A model generated the notes under the pieces. That model did not search any database, was not told the origin of the DNA, and was given only the letters and a program-made list of their open reading frames with translations. A stretch of 64,000 nt of DNA from Streptomyces natalensis ATCC 27448 (GTDB lineage: Bacteria; Actinomycetota; Actinomycetes; Streptomycetales; Streptomycetaceae). Both the position numbers and the translations under genes were made by a program. The stretch lies in assembly GCF_000935125.1 (NCBI RefSeq), contig NZ_JRKI01000017.1:124001-188000 (forward strand), read 5' to 3'. Below, piece by piece: positions 33,583 through 42,195 of this stretch; within the stretch, counting starts at the first letter, position 1; every line of letters starts with the position of its first letter.

Positions 33583-35022
33583 ATGGCCGAACTGCACGAT
33601 CTGACCGCGCTCGAACAGGCCGCCGGTATCCGGTCCGGTGCGATCTCGCCCGTCGAGCTCACGGAGCACTATCTGGCGCGGATCGACCGGCTGGACGACA
33701 CCCTCGGTGCGTTCCTCACCCGTACCCCCGAGATCGCCCGCAAACAGGCCGCGGACGCCGAGAGCGAGGCGGCCGCGGCCCGCCGGGAGGGCCGTGAACT
33801 CCCGCCGCTGCACGGCGTTCCGGTGCCGGTCAAGGACCTCAACCAGGTGGCGGGCGTGCGCTGCACGATGGGTTCGCGGGCGCTGGCCGACAATGTTGCG
33901 GCCACCGACGACCATGTGGCCGCCAAGCTGCGAGAGGCCGGGACGGTCCTGCTCGGCAAGACCAACACCCCCGAGTTCGGGCTGCCGTGCTACACCGAGA
34001 ACGGTCTGGGACCGGCCGCCCGCACGCCCTGGAACCCGGAGTACGGCGCGGGCGGTTCGAGCGGCGGCGCCGCGGCGGCGGTGGCCGGCGGCCTGGCGCC
34101 GGTGGCGCATGCCAGCGACGGCGGCGGCTCGGTCCGTATCCCGGCCTCGCTGTGCGGGCTGTACGGGATCAAGCCCAGCCGCGGCCGGATCAGCAGCGGC
34201 CCGTTGCTGTACGACGTGACGGGCCTGAGCACCTCGGGCCCGCTGGCCCGTACGGTCGCCGACGCGGCCACGCTGCTGGATGTCATGGCGGGCCCGATGC
34301 CCGGCGATCCGTATGTGGCGCCGTCGCTGCCCCCGGGCGAGACCTTCGCCGCACACGCCGTCCGCGACCCCGGACGGCTGCGGATCGCCTGTCTGGCCGA
34401 TCCGCCGATACCGGGCATCGACGTCCATCCGGACTGCCGCGCCGCCACCGCCGAGACGGCCGCGCTGCTGACCGGACTGGGCCATGACGTGGAGGAGCTG
34501 ACGCTCCCCGCCGACGACAGCATCCTGTTCGCCTTCACCCGCGTCTGGTCGGTGATGGCCGCCAACCGCCCGGTGCCGCCGGAGGGCGAGGAGCTGCTGA
34601 TGCCGCTCACCCGCTATCTGCGCAGGCGGGGCGGGGAGATCTCCGGCCAGGAATTCGCGGGCGCGCTGTACGCGTTCCGGATGCTCGGGCAGACCATCGC
34701 CGACGGACTGATGCCGCCCGGCGGCTACGACGTCATCCTCTCCCCCACGCTGGCCGGGCCGCCGCTGCCGGTCGGTGCGCTGCGCAACGACGCCGACCCG
34801 CAGGCCGAGTTCGCCGCCATAGGGACGTACACCCCGTTCACCGCGCTCTACAACGCCACCGGTCAGCCCGCGGTCAGCGTCCCGCTGCACTGGAACGCCG
34901 CCGGCCTGCCGATCGGCATGATGTTCGGCGGCCGCTACGGCGAGGAGGCCACCTTGATCGCCCTCTCCGCCCAGCTGGAACAGGCCCGCCCCTGGGCCGC
35001 CCGCAGGCCGCCGGTCTGGTGA
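33583..35022 (+). CDS. Amidase signature-family hydrolase
   Basis: A 479-residue enzyme with the Ser-Ser-Lys triad: Lys in PVPVKDLN, the cis-Ser in GGSSGGAAAA and the nucleophile Ser in DGGGSVRIPAS. It hydrolyses an amide, and the C-terminus (NATGQPAVSVPLHW, GLPIGMMFGGRYG) is standard for the family. It might act on small amides or an indoleacetamide type. The ATG at 33583 follows GAGAG. A GTG three codons earlier is possible. Confidence 0.92.
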   Translation: MAELHDLTALEQAAGIRSGAISPVELTEHYLARIDRLDDTLGAFLTRTPEIARKQAADAESEAAAARREGRELPPLHGVPVPVKDLNQVAGVRCTMGSRALADNVAATDDHVAAKLREAGTVLLGKTNTPEFGLPCYTENGLGPAARTPWNPEYGAGGSSGGAAAAVAGGLAPVAHASDGGGSVRIPASLCGLYGIKPSRGRISSGPLLYDVTGLSTSGPLARTVADAATLLDVMAGPMPGDPYVAPSLPPGETFAAHAVRDPGRLRIACLADPPIPGIDVHPDCRAATAETAALLTGLGHDVEELTLPADDSILFAFTRVWSVMAANRPVPPEGEELLMPLTRYLRRRGGEISGQEFAGALYAFRMLGQTIADGLMPPGGYDVILSPTLAGPPLPVGALRNDADPQAEFAAIGTYTPFTALYNATGQPAVSVPLHWNAAGLPIGMMFGGRYGEEATLIALSAQLEQARPWAARRPPVW

Positions 35023-35030
35023 GCACCGCC

Positions 35031-35057
35031 GCGCTCGCCCCGTAGCGGGGCGGGCGC
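35031..35057. terminator. Bidirectional terminator between amidase and soxR
   Basis: The arms GCGCTCGCCCCG and CGGGGCGGGCGC have one mismatch and a 3-nt loop. They lie between the stops of two convergent genes. Confidence 0.7.
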
Positions 35058-35059
35058 GC

Positions 35060-35641
35060 TCACCGGCAGGCGCTCTCCGCGCCCGGCACGCAGGCCGCGC
35101 GGTCGTCGGTCGCGGGGCCGTCCCCGTCCGCGCCGGCGCCGCGCCGCGCGCCGCTCGCGGGCCGGCGCTCCGGGTCCTTGGCGCTCCTGTCGACCCGCAG
35201 CCGCCGGGCGCCGGGCCCCTGCTCGCCGAGGTTGTCGTACGGGTTGGACAGCGCGCAGTTCTGGAGCGAGAGGCAGCCACAGCCGATGCAGTCGGTCAGC
35301 CGGTCGCGCAGTTCGACCAGCTGGCCGATCCGCTCGTCCAGTTCGGAGCGCCAGAGCTGGGAGAGCCGGGCCCAGTCGTCGCGGTTGGGCGTGCGCTCGT
35401 CGGGCAGTTCGGCCAGCGCGTCCCGGATCACCGCCAGCGGGATCCCGACCCGCTGCGCCGCCCGTACGAAGGCGACCCGGCGCAGCGCGTCCCGGGAGTA
35501 GCGGCGCTGGTTGCCGGCCGTCCTGGTGCTGCTGATCAGCCCCTTGGACTCATAGAAATGCAGCGCGGACACCGCGGCGCCGCTGCGCGCGGAGAGCTGG
35601 CCGACGGTGAGTTCATGAACCTTGTACGGAAGCTGTGGCAC
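35060..35641 (-). CDS. soxR: SoxR-type redox-sensing MerR regulator
   Basis: A 193-residue MerR protein. It has the helix-turn-helix [21 protein letters not shown] and the four cysteines C118, C121, C123 and C129 that hold the [2Fe-2S] sensor cluster. Streptomyces SoxR responds to redox-active metabolites such as actinorhodin. The C-terminal tail, rich in Arg, Ala and Gly, is longer than in enterobacteria, as in other streptomycetes. I found no SoxR box in the window, so its targets are probably elsewhere. The start is GTG 35641. Confidence 0.94.
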   Translation of the reverse strand: MPQLPYKVHELTVGQLSARSGAAVSALHFYESKGLISSTRTAGNQRRYSRDALRRVAFVRAAQRVGIPLAVIRDALAELPDERTPNRDDWARLSQLWRSELDERIGQLVELRDRLTDCIGCGCLSLQNCALSNPYDNLGEQGPGARRLRVDRSAKDPERRPASGARRGAGADGDGPATDDRAACVPGAESACR

Positions 35642-35733
35642 GTCTCCACACTAGCCCGCACGATCTCGGCGCCGGCCCCTCAGCATCTCGGCGACGGCCC
35701 CTCAGCCGTTGACACGGCCGCCCCCGCTGCGCA

Positions 35734-35762
35734 TGCTGAGCAAGCGCTTAGTAATTGCTCAG
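35734..35762. promoter_or_regulatory. Operator upstream of the MaoC gene
   Basis: The core CTGAGCAAGCGCTTAG (35736-35751) is followed by an inverted TTGCTCAG. The same 16-bp core occurs at 36984-36999, before the nearby TetR gene. It lies about 45 bp upstream of the MaoC start. Confidence 0.7.
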
Positions 35763-35803
35763 CAGGCGTGCGCCGAGCACGGGACCCCAGGAGGCGGGCG
35801 AAG

Positions 35804-36265
35804 ATGGCAGAGCCCCGAGTGTTTGCATCGGTCGACGATCTGCGGGGAGCGGTCGGTGAGGAGCTGGGACCCAGCGACTGGCTGGAGATCGACCAGAAGC
35901 GGATCGACCTGTTCGCGGACGCCACCGGCGACCACCAGTGGATCCATGTGGACCCGGAGAAGGCCGCGGCCGGCCCCTTCGGGACGACCATTGCGCACGG
36001 CTATCTGACGCTGTCCCTGCTGCCCGCCCTCGTACCGCGGCTGATGCGGGTCGACAACGTGAAGATGGGCATCAACTACGGCACCAACAAGGTGCGTTTC
36101 CCCGCCACCGTCCCGGTCGGCTCGCGGCTGCGCGCCACCGCGAAGATCGCGGAGGTGGCCGAGGTGAAGGGCGGGGTGCAGCTCACCACGCTCGTCACGA
36201 TCGAACGCGAGGGCGGCGAGAAGCCGGTGTGCGTGGCGGAATCGGTCAGCCGTTTTTATCTGTAG
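35804..36265 (+). CDS. MaoC-like (R)-specific enoyl-CoA hydratase
   Basis: A 153-residue hot-dog fold protein. It shows the hydratase-2 signature: FADATGDHQWIHVDPEKAAAG with catalytic Asp and His, then IAHGYLTLSL. It hydrates trans-2-enoyl-CoA to (R)-3-hydroxyacyl-CoA. The ATG at 35804 follows AGGAGG. Convergent with the TetR gene, 11 bp apart, and both promoters share one operator core. Confidence 0.92.
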   Translation: MAEPRVFASVDDLRGAVGEELGPSDWLEIDQKRIDLFADATGDHQWIHVDPEKAAAGPFGTTIAHGYLTLSLLPALVPRLMRVDNVKMGINYGTNKVRFPATVPVGSRLRATAKIAEVAEVKGGVQLTTLVTIEREGGEKPVCVAESVSRFYL

Positions 36266-36276
36266 CGGGCGCGGGT

Positions 36277-36918
36277 CTATTCCGTGGCGGGCGCGGTGCG
36301 GGCGCCCACCATCCGCAGGACGAGGTCGGCGTAGAGCGCGCCGACCTCGTCGGGCGTGCGCGGGCCGTCGGCCGAGAACCAGCGGGCCACATCCACGCAG
36401 AGCGACAGCACGGCGAGCGTGGTGCCCGGCACGTCGTCGACCCGGAACTCGCCGCTGTCCGCACCGTCCTGGATGATGCCGCGCAGCAGCCGGTCGGTGC
36501 GGCGGCGCAGATCGGCGATCTCGGCGTAGTGGTCGGCGCCCAGGGCCTGGAGTTCGTACTGGATGACCCGGGCGGTGGTGTGGTGCTCGGCGTGCCAGCG
36601 GGCGAAGGTACGGACCGCGTCGGCGAGCCGCTCGGTGGCGCCGCCCTCGGCCTCGGCGGCGGCGCCCATGATGCGCAGCGCCTTTTCGTGGCCGATGCCG
36701 CTGATGCGGTAGAGGAGTTCTTCCTTGGTCTTGTAGTGGATGTAGAGCGCGGCGGGGCTCATCCCGGCCCGGCCGGCGATGTCGCGGGTGGTGGTGGCGT
36801 GGTAGCCGCGCTCGGCGAACGCCGCGACCGCGGCGCTGACCAGCCGTCGCGCGGCGTCCGGGGTGACCCCGGCCCACTCCTCGTTCTCCGCCTCAGCGCG
36901 CTGTGCCGCCGCACCCAT
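36277..36918 (-). CDS. TetR-family regulator of the MaoC gene
   Basis: A 213-residue regulator with the helix-turn-helix TTTRDIAGRAGMSPAALYIHYKTKEELL. The ligand domain has a KstR/FadR-like helical pattern. The identical 16-bp palindromic core before its own gene and before maoC argues for autoregulation plus control of MaoC, with an acyl-CoA as a possible inducer. Confidence 0.9.
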   Translation of the reverse strand: MGAAAQRAEAENEEWAGVTPDAARRLVSAAVAAFAERGYHATTTRDIAGRAGMSPAALYIHYKTKEELLYRISGIGHEKALRIMGAAAEAEGGATERLADAVRTFARWHAEHHTTARVIQYELQALGADHYAEIADLRRRTDRLLRGIIQDGADSGEFRVDDVPGTTLAVLSLCVDVARWFSADGPRTPDEVGALYADLVLRMVGARTAPATE

Positions 36919-36983
36919 CGCGTACCCCGCTCCTCGATCCGCCAGGGACGTTCCCGTGACGGATCGAACACCATACCGCGCCG

Positions 36984-36999
36984 CTGAGCAAGCGCTTAG
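36984..36999. promoter_or_regulatory. Autoregulatory operator of the TetR gene
   Basis: CTGAGCAAGCGCTTAG, identical over 16 bp to the site at 35736-35751, about 65 bp upstream of the TetR start. Confidence 0.7.
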
Positions 37000-37055
37000 C
37001 GCCCGGTGCGGCGGGCGTCAGAAGGCCGAGACCCCCGTCAGCGCGCGCCCGATGA

Positions 37056-37217
37056 CCAGTAGGCAAGAACCCCGACTGCGCCTGGTCCGGCAATGCCGAC
37101 TGGAACGCAGGCCGGAACATCTTGCACCTGTACCGGATGGGCCTCGCGCTCATCCCGGCTGCCGGGAGGGCAGTCGTCAGGCGCACCCGTGGCGTCAAGC
37201 CCGCCACCGCAAGGTAG
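37056..37217 (+). pseudogene. Relic of a TnpB (IS200/IS605-type) C-terminus
   Basis: Read in one frame, 37065-37217 gives a TnpB-like end: NPDC, then ADWNAGRNIL, then IPAAGRAVVRR, ending KPATAR and TAG. The zinc ribbon keeps one cysteine and the RuvC-III motif (AD-x-NA-x-RNIL) is recognisable. Everything upstream is gone, and a stop precedes the fragment in frame. It is unlike the intact TnpB at 42973 in its tail, so it comes from another element. Confidence 0.8.
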
Positions 37218-37242
37218 GCAGGAGTCTCCTTCCGGTGTGCCG

Positions 37243-37278
37243 TTCCCCCGGCTTGCCGGGGGAAGGAGAGCACTTCAA
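37243..37278 (+). mobile_element. Right end of the TnpB relic (hairpin plus GAGCAC end)
   Basis: A perfect 10-bp stem with a TT loop (37243-37264) is followed by GGAGAGCACTTCAA. The intact TnpB element ends with the same logic: hairpin, then GAGCACGTCAA. The relic's end touches the ATG of the next gene. Confidence 0.7.
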
Positions 37279-37279
37279 T

Positions 37280-37948
37280 ATGTGCTGCATGGCCCGACCC
37301 CGCAAGCCCCTCCTGAGCCGCGAACGCATCGTCACCACCGCGCTGGCGCTCATCGACGCGGAGGGGCTGCCGGCGCTGTCCACCCGGCGTCTCGCGGCGG
37401 AGCTGGGGGTGAGCGGGCCGTCGCTCTACAACCACTTCACGACCAAGGACGAGATCCTCGACGCGGTCGCGGACACCGTCATGGCCAAGGTCGATGTGTC
37501 GACGTTCCAGGCGGGCGGCAGCTGGCGGGCCGGGCTGCTGGACTGGGCCCGCTCCTACCGCGCCGCGCTCGCCGCGCATCCGCACATCGTGCCGTTCCTC
37601 GCCCAGGGCCCAGGCCGCCGCCCGGCCGCGCTGAAGATGGCCGACGCGGCATTCGGCGGCATGGTCGAGGCGGGCTGGCCGCCGGCCCAGGCCACCCGGA
37701 TCTGCGCGATGGTCCGCTACTTCGTGGCGGGCTCCGCCCTGGGTTCGTTCGCCCGTGGTTTCGTGGACGACCCGGGCGCCTACGACCCCGCCGACTACCC
37801 GCACCTGGGCCAGGCCCACCTGCTGCCCGAGCACCAACGCCAGGTGGACGAGGGCGCGTTCGAGGACGGCCTGCGGGCGCTGGTGGACGGGCTGGCGCTC
37901 CAGCATCCCGCACGCCTGCCGCAGCCGGACCGTATACAACAGCGATAA
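37280..37948 (+). CDS. TetR-family regulator whose start abuts a TnpB relic
   Basis: A 222-residue regulator with the helix-turn-helix STRRLAAELGVSGPSLYNHFTTKDEIL. The C-terminal domain is of the TetR_C type found next to transporters. The ATG at 37280 is used if the AAGGAG of the relic's right end serves as ribosome site. The ATG at 37289 (MARPRKP) looks like the original family start. The native upstream region seems to have been replaced by the insertion. It precedes the urea transporter by 44 bp. Confidence 0.85.
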   Translation: MCCMARPRKPLLSRERIVTTALALIDAEGLPALSTRRLAAELGVSGPSLYNHFTTKDEILDAVADTVMAKVDVSTFQAGGSWRAGLLDWARSYRAALAAHPHIVPFLAQGPGRRPAALKMADAAFGGMVEAGWPPAQATRICAMVRYFVAGSALGSFARGFVDDPGAYDPADYPHLGQAHLLPEHQRQVDEGAFEDGLRALVDGLALQHPARLPQPDRIQQR

Positions 37949-37992
37949 AGTGCACCGGCCCCTTGCGGACAGGGGCAGTTCGGCCATGACGC

Positions 37993-38976
37993 ATGGGGGG
38001 CGGGGTGCAGGAGCCGGGCACGGCCATCGGCGGGCCTTTGCAGACGCGCTACGGACGGTTCGTGATCGAGGTGCTGCGCGGTCAGGCCCAGGTCGACTTC
38101 CTGCCGAATGCGCTGACCGGCCTGGTGTTCTCGGTCGCGCTGTTCGCGGCGGGCTGGCAGTTCGGCGTCTACGGGCTGACGGGCACGGCCGTCGGCACCG
38201 CCACCGCCCGTTTCCTGGGCGTCGACCGGGACCGGATCACCGCGGGCCTGGAGGGGTTCAACGCCTGCCTGGTCGCGGTCGGTTGCGCGGTCTTCCTCGG
38301 CGCGGCCCATCCGTCGACCGCACTGCTCGCCCTGGCCGGCAGCGCGGTGGTCACGGTCCTCACCGGCGCCGCCGCGCGGATACTGGCCACCTGGGAACTG
38401 CCGACCTTCACCCTGCCCTTCTGCCTCACGGCCAGCGCGATGACCATCGCCGCCCCGGGATTCCAGCGGGTCTGGCACGAGGACGCCGGCCCCGCCGCGC
38501 TCTCCCGCCCGGCCGCCGGCCCCACCGCCCTGGCCTTCACCGACCTCTGGCACGCCTTCTTCGCCAACGTCGGGCAGATCTTCTTCATCCCCCATTGGCA
38601 CGTCGGCCTGATCTTTCTGCTGGGCATCTTCCTCGCCAGCCGCCGGGCGGGCGCACTGGCCTGCGCCGGCAGCGTCGTCGGTATCGCCACCGCCTGGGCC
38701 CTGGGCGCACCGGCCGGGCAGGTGGCCGAGGGCACGATGGGCTACAACGCGGTACTCGTCGCGATGGCGTTGTGCGGGGTCTTTCTCGTCGCGGACGCCT
38801 GGAGCCTGGTCTACGCGCTCACCGGCGCCGCCGCCGCAACGGCCCTGAGCCCCGCCCTCGCCGCCCTCCTCGCCCCGTCCGGCGGCCACACCTTCACCTG
38901 GCCGTTCGTCCTGGTCTCGCTGGCCTTCCTGACGGCGGCACCGGCGTTTCCGCGGCTGCGGAGGGTGACGGGGTGA
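37993..38976 (+). CDS. Urea transporter
   Basis: A 327-residue membrane protein of the UT family with about ten spans. The duplicated urea-binding signatures are visible: GLEGFNACLVAVG in the first half and YNAVLVAMALCG in the second, with LPTFTLPFCLTAS as a selectivity-filter segment. It should move urea passively through the membrane. It follows the TetR gene in the same direction. No urease genes are in the window. Confidence 0.88.
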   Translation: MGGGVQEPGTAIGGPLQTRYGRFVIEVLRGQAQVDFLPNALTGLVFSVALFAAGWQFGVYGLTGTAVGTATARFLGVDRDRITAGLEGFNACLVAVGCAVFLGAAHPSTALLALAGSAVVTVLTGAAARILATWELPTFTLPFCLTASAMTIAAPGFQRVWHEDAGPAALSRPAAGPTALAFTDLWHAFFANVGQIFFIPHWHVGLIFLLGIFLASRRAGALACAGSVVGIATAWALGAPAGQVAEGTMGYNAVLVAMALCGVFLVADAWSLVYALTGAAAATALSPALAALLAPSGGHTFTWPFVLVSLAFLTAAPAFPRLRRVTG

Positions 38977-38988
38977 GGGGGCGGCGGG

Positions 38989-39011
38989 GCCGGGGGCCGA
39001 TGGCCCCCGGC
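38989..39011. terminator. Bidirectional terminator between the urea transporter and chaplin genes
   Basis: A perfect 10-bp stem (GCCGGGGGCC and GGCCCCCGGC) with a 3-nt loop lies between two convergent stops. Confidence 0.8.
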
Positions 39012-39013
39012 GG

Positions 39014-39250
39014 TCAGTCGTTCACGCAGGTGTTGCCGAAGGTGGGATTGAGGAGCCCCACGATGTCGATGCTGTTGCCGCAGAGACTGACCGGCACCTG
39101 GACGGGCACCTGGATGACGTTGCCGGAGACGACGCCGGGAGAGTTCACGGCCGCACCGTTGGCCCCGCCGTGGGCCGACGCGACACCGGCTCCTGCGAGG
39201 ACTCCGGTGGCGGCGAGGGCGACGGCGGTCAGGGTGATACGTGCGCGCAT
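39014..39250 (-). CDS. Short chaplin (amyloid surface protein)
   Basis: A 78-residue precursor with a signal peptide of about 27 residues and one chaplin domain. The domain has the two conserved cysteines in SLCGNSIDIVGLLNP and GNTC. There is no sortase motif, so it is one of the short secreted chaplins that self-assemble on aerial hyphae and spores to make them hydrophobic. The ATG at 39250 follows AAAGGAG. Confidence 0.95.
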   Translation of the reverse strand: MRARITLTAVALAATGVLAGAGVASAHGGANGAAVNSPGVVSGNVIQVPVQVPVSLCGNSIDIVGLLNPTFGNTCVND

Positions 39251-39422
39251 GGCGGGCTCCTTTTGCTGAGGAAACGATCGGCCGATTTCTCTCCCGGTGT
39301 TCATCAGAAAAACGCCGATCCATGGACGGGCCTCGCAAACCACTCCTTCAGGTGTGGCAAGGGCCGCTCCCGCACAAATCGCCGGATGCGTCCAGGCACC
39401 AACCCGCCCCGCCGGGCAGGCT

Positions 39423-40508
39423 CTAGAACACCACCAGCGCCCGTCCGCCCTTCCCCGCCACCATCGCCTCGAAGGCGGACGGGATGTCGTCGAGGCCGAT
39501 GCGTTCGGTGACCATGGCGGAGAGGTCCAGGGCGCCCGAACGGACGTGGACGGCGATGGCCGGGAGGTCGGTGGCCGGATCGCTGTTGCCGTAGACGCAG
39601 CCGGAGAGGGTGCGGCCGAAGTAGAAGAGTTCCAGGGCGGAGAAGGTGACCTGCTGGTCCTGGCCGCCGATGCCGACGACCGTGGTGCGGCCGCCGCGGC
39701 GGGTGGCGGACCACGCCGTACGGATGGTGTCGGCGCGGCCCACGCATTCGATGGCGACATCGGCGCCCACGCCGCCGGTGAGGGCGCGGACGCGCTTGGC
39801 GGTGTCGTCACCGGCCACCACGAACTCGGTGGCCCCGGCCGCCCGCGCCAGCTCCTCCTTGCCCGGGGAGACGTCCACGGCCACGATCGGGCCCGCCCCG
39901 GCGATCCGCGCCGCCTGGAGGGTGGCCAGGCCCACGCCGCCGACGCCGAGGACCACCACCGACTCCCCCGCCCGCACCCGTGCGCTGTGGTGCACGGCGC
40001 CCCAGCCGGTGAGCACCGCGCAGCCGAGCAGCGCGGCGTCGGCGAGCGGTACGCCGTCCGGCAGCGGCAGGGCGGCGGCCGCGGGCACCACCGTCTCCTC
40101 GGCGAAGGCGGCCGTGCCCAGACCGGGGTAGAGCGCGCTGCCGTCGGCGGCGAGGGTGGCGTACGGGGACTCCGCGCCGCGTGCGGCGTGGGCGCACAGC
40201 CAGGGTTCGGCCAGCCCGCAGAAGTGGCAACTGCCGCAGGACGGCGCCCAGTTGAGGATGACCTGGTCACCGGGGGCGACCGTGGTCACGTCCGGGCCGA
40301 CGGCGGTGACGGTGCCCGCGCCCTCGTGGCCGAGGACGGCCGGGGCGGGCTGGCGCAGGGTGCCGTTGGACAGGGAGAGATCGGAGTGGCAGACGCCCGC
40401 GGCCGCGAGGCGGATACGGACCTGGCCGGGGCCCGGCTCGGGCAGGTCGATCTCGGCGACCTGGAGCGGGGCGTTGACGGCGGGCAGTACGGCGGCGCGG
40501 ACGGCCAC
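39423..40508 (-). CDS. Zinc-dependent alcohol dehydrogenase
   Basis: A 361-residue MDR-family enzyme. It has the catalytic zinc site in GVCHSDLS and GHEGAG, the structural zinc lobe with four cysteines in CGSCHFCGLAEPWLC, and the NAD fold with GVGGVG. The layout resembles class III/mycothiol-type or aryl-alcohol dehydrogenases. It follows the aldehyde dehydrogenase by 80 bp, so the pair may oxidise an alcohol to the acid. The GTG at 40508 follows GAGGAG. Confidence 0.92.
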   Translation of the reverse strand: MAVRAAVLPAVNAPLQVAEIDLPEPGPGQVRIRLAAAGVCHSDLSLSNGTLRQPAPAVLGHEGAGTVTAVGPDVTTVAPGDQVILNWAPSCGSCHFCGLAEPWLCAHAARGAESPYATLAADGSALYPGLGTAAFAEETVVPAAAALPLPDGVPLADAALLGCAVLTGWGAVHHSARVRAGESVVVLGVGGVGLATLQAARIAGAGPIVAVDVSPGKEELARAAGATEFVVAGDDTAKRVRALTGGVGADVAIECVGRADTIRTAWSATRRGGRTTVVGIGGQDQQVTFSALELFYFGRTLSGCVYGNSDPATDLPAIAVHVRSGALDLSAMVTERIGLDDIPSAFEAMVAGKGGRALVVF

Positions 40509-40588
40509 GGATTCTCCTCGGTACGGCGGCGAACGGGACGGAGCGGGGGCCTTTTGCGGAAGTGGAGCGACCCGTGAGAGGCGACGGG

Positions 40589-42022
40589 TCAGAACTGGAG
40601 CGATTTGGTCTGGAGGTACTCGCTCAGGCCGTGCGGCCCCAGTTCCCGGCCGACGCCGGACTGCTTGTAGCCGCCGAAGGGCGCCAGCAGGTTGAAGCGG
40701 CCGCCGTTGATGTCGACCTGGCCGGTGTCCAGGCGGCGGGCGAAGGCCACCGCGGTCTGCTCGTCGGCGGCCCAGACCGCGCCGGCGAGCCCGTAGACGG
40801 TGCCGTTGGCGATCCGTACGGCCTCGGCCTCGTCCTCGTACCTCAGGACCGACAGGACCGGGCCGAAGATCTCCTCCTGGGCGATGGTCATGTCGGGGGT
40901 GACGTCGGCGAAGACGGTCGGGCGGACGTAGTAGCCGAGCTCGAGGCCCTCGGGGGCGTCCTCGCCGCCGGCCACCAGGCGCGCGCCCTCCTTGACGCCC
41001 TGGGCGATGAAGCCGCGGACGCGGTCGCGCTGCCTGGCGTTGACGACCGGGCCCAGGCGGGTCTCCGGCGCCGTCGGGTCGCCGGGGGCGCAGGCGGCGA
41101 ACCCCTGCGCGGCGAGGGCGACCGCCTCGTCGTACTGGTCGGCGTGGACGAGCATCCGGGTCAGCGCATTGCAGGACTGTCCGGCGTTGCGGATGACGTC
41201 GGCGACGTTGACGCCGACGGCCTTGGCCAGGTCGGCGCCGGGCAGGATGACGTTGGCGGACTTGCCACCCAGTTCGAGGGCCACGCGCTTGACGGCGCCG
41301 CCCGCGAGTGCGCCGATCTTCTTGCCGACGGCCGTGGAGCCGGTGAACGAGACCAGGTCGACGCCCTCGTGCTCGGCGAGCGCCTGGCCGGCGACCGTAC
41401 CGAGCCCGGTGACGAGATTGAAGACACCGGCCGGGATGCCCGCCGCGTCCACGCACTCGGCGAACAGCCGGGCGGTGAGCGGGGTGTCCTCGGCGGGCTT
41501 GAGCACCACGGTGCAGCCGGCGGCGAGCGCCGGGGCGACCTTGTTGGTGATCTGGTGGAGGGGGTAGTTCCAGGGGGTGATCGCGCCGACCACACCGACC
41601 GGCTCGTGCAGCACCGTGGAGTTGCCGAGCTTCTCCTCGAAGGCGTACGAGGCGGCCAGTTCGGCGTACGAACCGGTCACCGCGATCGGCAGGGCGGCCT
41701 GGACCCGGGTGCTGAAGGACGTCGGGCAGCCCAGTTCGGCGGTGATGGTGGCGGCGATCTCGTCGGCGCGGGCGGCGAGGCGGTCGCGCAGCGCGGTCAG
41801 CCGGGCGGCGCGCTCGGCGGGGGCGGTGGCGCGCCAGGCGGGCAGTGCGGCGCGGGCGGCGCGCACGGCGGCGTCGATGTCCTCGGCGGTGCCGGCCGGT
41901 ACGGTCGCGATCACCCGTTCGTCGGCGGGGTTGCGCACCTCGATGGTGGCGGCGGTGGCGGCGGGCCGCCAGGCTCCGTCGATGTACATCCCGTCGTGTG
42001 CCGTCATCTCGCCGTCCTGCAT
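40589..42022 (-). CDS. Aldehyde dehydrogenase
   Basis: A 477-residue NAD(P)-dependent enzyme. It has the catalytic Cys in NAGQSCNALTR, the catalytic Glu in ALELGGKSA, and cofactor motifs TPWNYPL and FTGSTAVGK. ATG 42022 and ATG 42007 both have the same upstream sequence, because AGGACGGCGAGATG is duplicated in tandem. The first has the better GGAGG. A perfect palindrome lies 47 bp upstream. Confidence 0.93.
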   Translation of the reverse strand: MQDGEMTAHDGMYIDGAWRPAATAATIEVRNPADERVIATVPAGTAEDIDAAVRAARAALPAWRATAPAERAARLTALRDRLAARADEIAATITAELGCPTSFSTRVQAALPIAVTGSYAELAASYAFEEKLGNSTVLHEPVGVVGAITPWNYPLHQITNKVAPALAAGCTVVLKPAEDTPLTARLFAECVDAAGIPAGVFNLVTGLGTVAGQALAEHEGVDLVSFTGSTAVGKKIGALAGGAVKRVALELGGKSANVILPGADLAKAVGVNVADVIRNAGQSCNALTRMLVHADQYDEAVALAAQGFAACAPGDPTAPETRLGPVVNARQRDRVRGFIAQGVKEGARLVAGGEDAPEGLELGYYVRPTVFADVTPDMTIAQEEIFGPVLSVLRYEDEAEAVRIANGTVYGLAGAVWAADEQTAVAFARRLDTGQVDINGGRFNLLAPFGGYKQSGVGRELGPHGLSEYLQTKSLQF

Positions 42023-42033
42023 CTCGCCGTCCT
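42005..42033 (-). repeat. 15-bp duplication of ribosome site and start codon
   Basis: AGGACGGCGAGATG occurs at 42033-42020 and 42018-42005, so the aldehyde dehydrogenase gene has two in-frame starts five codons apart, each with its own ribosome site. Confidence 0.8.
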
Positions 42034-42068
42034 CCCGAGGGGTCCAGGTACGCAGCACTCCGCCGCGG

Positions 42069-42097
42069 CCCTCAAACTAACGGCGCTAGTTTGAGGG
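42069..42097. promoter_or_regulatory. Perfect operator palindrome upstream of the aldehyde dehydrogenase gene
   Basis: The arms CCCTCAAACTA and TAGTTTGAGGG are perfect complements with a 7-bp spacer, a typical TetR-operator size, in an AT-rich patch. The TetR gene at 44528 is the nearest one without an assigned target on this side. Confidence 0.7.
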
Positions 42098-42195
42098 GCG
42101 CCACCCCCGGCGGGAGTGGCGCTCGTCATCCGGACATCATGACGGTCCGGGCCGGACGGTCCGCAGGGGGCCGGGCGGTCCGCAGGGGGCCGGCC

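Noticed and set aside
35642..35803. Search for a SoxR box near soxR
   Set aside because: No CCTCAAG/CTTGAGG palindrome is present. The only palindrome fits the TetR pair.
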